Shown here in pieces: positions 61,800-64,000 of a stretch of DNA of 64,000 nucleotides. This DNA comes from Pseudomonas gingeri. GTDB taxonomy: Bacteria > Pseudomonadota > Gammaproteobacteria > Pseudomonadales > Pseudomonadaceae. A program made the position numbers and the translations under genes. The DNA lies in assembly GCF_013385425.1 (NCBI RefSeq), contig NZ_JACAQA010000019.1, forward strand, positions 1 through 64,000. Reading direction: 5' to 3'. The notes beneath the pieces are model-generated. The model saw nothing but the letters and a program-made list of their open reading frames with translations. It did no database searches and was not told where the DNA came from. Numbering within the stretch: the first letter of the stretch is position 1; each line of letters starts with the position of its first letter.

Positions 61800-61918
61800 A
61801 GTGGCTCCAATTGAAGAGAGATGCGCTGTATGTCCGGTGGTCCGGTGGCAGGGATCCTACCAACACGGCTTATTCTTTAATAATACTTAAAAACTATTTT
61901 AATATTCTATTTGGCTAT

Positions 61919-62710
61919 TTAATAAATTGACGCAAATCCCAGCGCCCGGGCCTCGTCCCGGTAATCCAGCAAGACCTGATAGTCCGCCTCGCTCGCCGGC
62001 AACACTTCACTCAAACCCAACGTCGCCGCGACATCGGGAAGTGCCTGCAGCGCCAGGTTCATCGCTGCCCGAATGCGTTCGATCTCCTCGACGCTCGACC
62101 CGGCATGGGTGATGTAAGGCAGGCACGGACTCAAGGCGCTACGCGCCACCACTCTCAATCCGGCCACCTCATGGGCTGCAAAACGTGCCAGGTAGGCGAA
62201 GGTCACACTGTCCACCGCCGCCAGGTCGGCCAGGCCCTCGCGCAACCAGCGCAGGCTTTCGCGGTGAGCGCCACTCTGCCCGACACTGGCGAAGAACCGA
62301 CCGTCCTGATGCAGGGGTGCCAGGGCATGTCGCAGCAGGTTCATCCCGCTATTGGAGCCTTCGTCGTTGATCACGCCGCGGCTGTCGTAGAAGTCTTCCA
62401 GGGTACGACGGCCCTCGCTTTCACGACTCAGCAACAGACTGCAATGGTCACCGCCCGAGGCGTATTCCAGCTCATAACGCGGACGCCCGATCACCTTGAC
62501 CTGACCGCGCAACAGGCTCATCAGCGGATACCCGCAGGTCTGGGTGAACAGCAGTTGTGGGGATAGCCAGAGCTGCATCAAGTCCAGATCCTGGGCAGAG
62601 CCCCGGCGCACACCGAGCTTTTCCACAATCCGCTCGATCCAGCGCTCGTTGGCCTCCCGCACTTCCTGCGGCGCCACATACATCAACAGTTCTGCATAAC
62701 GGTGAGTCAT
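61919..62710 (-). CDS. PhnD-like binding-domain protein without signal peptide
   Basis: 263 residues of the PhnD/phosphonate-periplasmic-binding fold: LWLSPQLLFTQTCGYPLM, GVINDEGSNSGMNLLRHAL, VGQSGAHRESLRWLREGLAD, AAVDSVTFAY. The N-terminus (MTHRYAELLMYVAPQEVREA) is polar with no export signal, so the protein should be cytoplasmic. A ligand-sensing or enzyme-accessory role is more likely than transport. Nine bases separate it from the upstream desaturase gene (same strand). Confidence 0.82.
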   Translation of the reverse strand: MTHRYAELLMYVAPQEVREANERWIERIVEKLGVRRGSAQDLDLMQLWLSPQLLFTQTCGYPLMSLLRGQVKVIGRPRYELEYASGGDHCSLLLSRESEGRRTLEDFYDSRGVINDEGSNSGMNLLRHALAPLHQDGRFFASVGQSGAHRESLRWLREGLADLAAVDSVTFAYLARFAAHEVAGLRVVARSALSPCLPYITHAGSSVEEIERIRAAMNLALQALPDVAATLGLSEVLPASEADYQVLLDYRDEARALGFASIY

Positions 62711-62719
62711 GAATCGTCC

Positions 62720-63661
62720 TCAGGCAAACGGATGCCGTGGGCTATCGACGACTTGCAGCGCATGCCGTCGCGCCAGCTCGCCATAGCCTTTTACCAGGTA
62801 GCCACCACTGCGCGCCAACCAGGCGTCGCGTCGCGCGTAGTAGACCCGCGGCAGGAAATACCAGGGCAGTTTCGGCAGGTCGTGGTGCACCAGATGCAGG
62901 TTCAGATTGAGGAACAACCAACGCCAGGGCCAGCCCGCTTCGTTGAGCACCGTGCGTTGCTCCGGCAAGGTACTCGGGCGGTGTTCATAGAAAGACCGCA
63001 GCGCCCCCACCGACAGCGCCGGGACGCTGATCAGCAGCAAGTAATGCCAGACCGGGATCAGGCTGTAATGGGCGATAAACGCCAGCATCAACAAGGTCAG
63101 CGTGCCGTGGGTCAGCCACATCAGCCAGGCCTGGCGCTCGCCACGGCGCAGGCGCTGGCCTTCCTCCTTGACCAGGCCGAACAAGGCCAGTGGCGCTCCC
63201 AGCAGCAGGCGTCCCGGGACCGTCTTGTTCAAATAGTGCACGCTGCGTTGCAGAGCCGAGCGGCGCTGCCAATCCTGCTGACGGAAATAGCGGCTTTCCG
63301 GGTCGACACCGGGCAAGGTCAGGTCCTCGTCGCGGTGATGCAACAGGTGGCTGTCACGATAGAGGGTGTAGGGATACCAGACGGCGAACGGCGCATAACC
63401 CATCAGCTTGTTCAGCCAGACGAAACGGGTCGGATGACCGTGCAGCAATTCGTGCTGCACCGACATCCACAGCGTGACGATGGGAATCAGCAAGAGCGTG
63501 CTCGGCCACAGGCCGAGCCAGGGACTGGCCAGCAGCACGGCGAACCAGCTTGAATAGACACCGATCAGCAATAGCCAGGTCGGCCATTCGGTACGGCCGG
63601 TGAAGGTCTGTTTCAGGTGCAGGATTTCTTCGCGTTGGGCAACATCAAGATAATTGGGCAT
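62720..63661 (-). CDS. Membrane fatty-acid desaturase/hydroxylase-like diiron protein
   Basis: 313 residues. Three His boxes: HELLHGH (70-76), HLLHH (105-109) and HLVHH near residue 260; four or so membrane helices. This matches the FA_desaturase superfamily (desaturases, hydroxylases, beta-carotene ketolase-like). Substrate may be an acyl chain or another lipid. Probably co-transcribed with the PhnD-like gene. Confidence 0.9.
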   Translation of the reverse strand: MPNYLDVAQREEILHLKQTFTGRTEWPTWLLLIGVYSSWFAVLLASPWLGLWPSTLLLIPIVTLWMSVQHELLHGHPTRFVWLNKLMGYAPFAVWYPYTLYRDSHLLHHRDEDLTLPGVDPESRYFRQQDWQRRSALQRSVHYLNKTVPGRLLLGAPLALFGLVKEEGQRLRRGERQAWLMWLTHGTLTLLMLAFIAHYSLIPVWHYLLLISVPALSVGALRSFYEHRPSTLPEQRTVLNEAGWPWRWLFLNLNLHLVHHDLPKLPWYFLPRVYYARRDAWLARSGGYLVKGYGELARRHALQVVDSPRHPFA

Positions 63662-63769
63662 CGGTCGGCTTCACACAGGTTCAGCCGATGGATAAACCCC
63701 GGCTTTATCCCCTGATGTGGATTACCGGCGGAAAATCTTGCAGATCGATTGGTTATATCCTTAGATCCC

Positions 63770-63880
63770 TCAATGGCCGAGCACATCGACCTTCTTGACC
63801 TTCTTCGCCGCACGCTTTTCGTCGGCGCTCTTGGCGGGTTTCTTCTTGGTGGCTTTTTTTGAATCCATGCCCTTGCTCAT
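63770..63880 (-). CDS. 36-residue lysine-rich protein
   Basis: ATG with GGAG eight bases upstream. Sequence MSKGMDSKKATKKKPAKSAD then EKRAAKKVKKVDVLGH; 14 of 36 residues are Lys and two Arg, disordered and strongly basic. Similar tiny MSKGMDSKK proteins are, as I recall, common in pseudomonads. It might bind nucleic acid. Function unknown. Confidence 0.75.
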   Translation of the reverse strand: MSKGMDSKKATKKKPAKSADEKRAAKKVKKVDVLGH

Positions 63881-64000
63881 GATGCGTACTCCAGATGGAT
63901 GTAGACTCAGGTATACACCCATCCGAGCACTTCGGCTCTTTTATAATCCCGCGCCAGCCCCCCCTCCAGCGATAATAAATGCCATGCCCAATCCCGACTA

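Noticed and set aside
63984..64000. ATG near the right edge that might start a plus-strand gene (MPNPDY)
   Set aside because: Only five codons are visible and no clear SD; cannot be supported.
1..64000. tRNA, rRNA, CRISPR, IS or prophage
   Set aside because: Looked for clover-leaf 3' ends, regularly spaced repeats with spacers, transposase and structural phage proteins; none seen.

Overview
The window is GC-rich chromosomal DNA from a Pseudomonas, most likely of the fluorescens/chlororaphis/protegens side of the genus. This rests on pseudomonad-style REP/REPIN repeats, OprD porin, BdlA-like and FlxA-like proteins, a PACE pump, FecI/FecR/TonB signalling and many LysR-divergent gene pairs. I cannot fix the species. 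No rRNA, tRNA, CRISPR array, IS element or phage block was seen.

Layout. 1-4.3 kb: the 3' end of nrdB and its terminator, then an accessory strip of lower GC. It holds a small pseudomonad protein with a structured leader, a class II Fic protein, an orphan VapB antitoxin, an AroQ-type chorismate mutase, a HicAB toxin-antitoxin pair and a small XRE regulator under a LexA box. 4.3-16 kb: P-loop kinase, GlxA-type regulator divergent from an SDR, secreted amidase, MBL hydrolase divergent from its TetR, a MASE2-GGDEF cyclase followed by a PAS-PAS-MCP protein, DUF1003, and LysR divergent from a glutaminase-like/ABM pair. 16-29.3 kb: OprD porin, MFS permease and DUF1445 hydro-lyase (probably one organic-acid uptake unit), an MCP, ZntB-like and Pit transporters, an NmrA/LysR pair and a PACE/LysR pair.

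29.2-35.2 kb: an ECF42 sigma module (YciI/DGPF, SRPBCC, sigma-TPR), tandem GNATs, a delta-60 repeat protein, a methyltransferase and a 37-residue membrane protein. 35.2-43.4 kb: the whole kdp potassium-uptake operon with its two-component system. Its order is F-x-A-C-B-D-E rather than the textbook F-A-B-C-D-E, with an extra 27-codon membrane ORF (x). 43.5-52.9 kb: GyrI-like protein, AlaC, gluconate permease, gluconokinase and LacI-type regulator with three matching palindromic operators, DUF998, an epimerase, and LysR divergent from a GST.

52.9-61.8 kb is the most interesting part: one co-directional run of ECF sigma (FecI), FecR, a TonB receptor with a signalling domain, two periplasmic binding proteins (betaine/ProX type and SsuA type) without permease or ATPase, an ornithine-cyclodeaminase-like dehydrogenase, and a HAL/PAL-fold protein lacking the Ala-Ser-Gly triad that makes the MIO cofactor. 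I read this as a cell-surface-signalling-controlled uptake and breakdown unit for an unknown, perhaps quaternary-ammonium, amino-acid derivative. The window ends with a PhnD-like protein without signal peptide coupled to a membrane fatty-acid desaturase, and a 36-residue lysine-rich protein.
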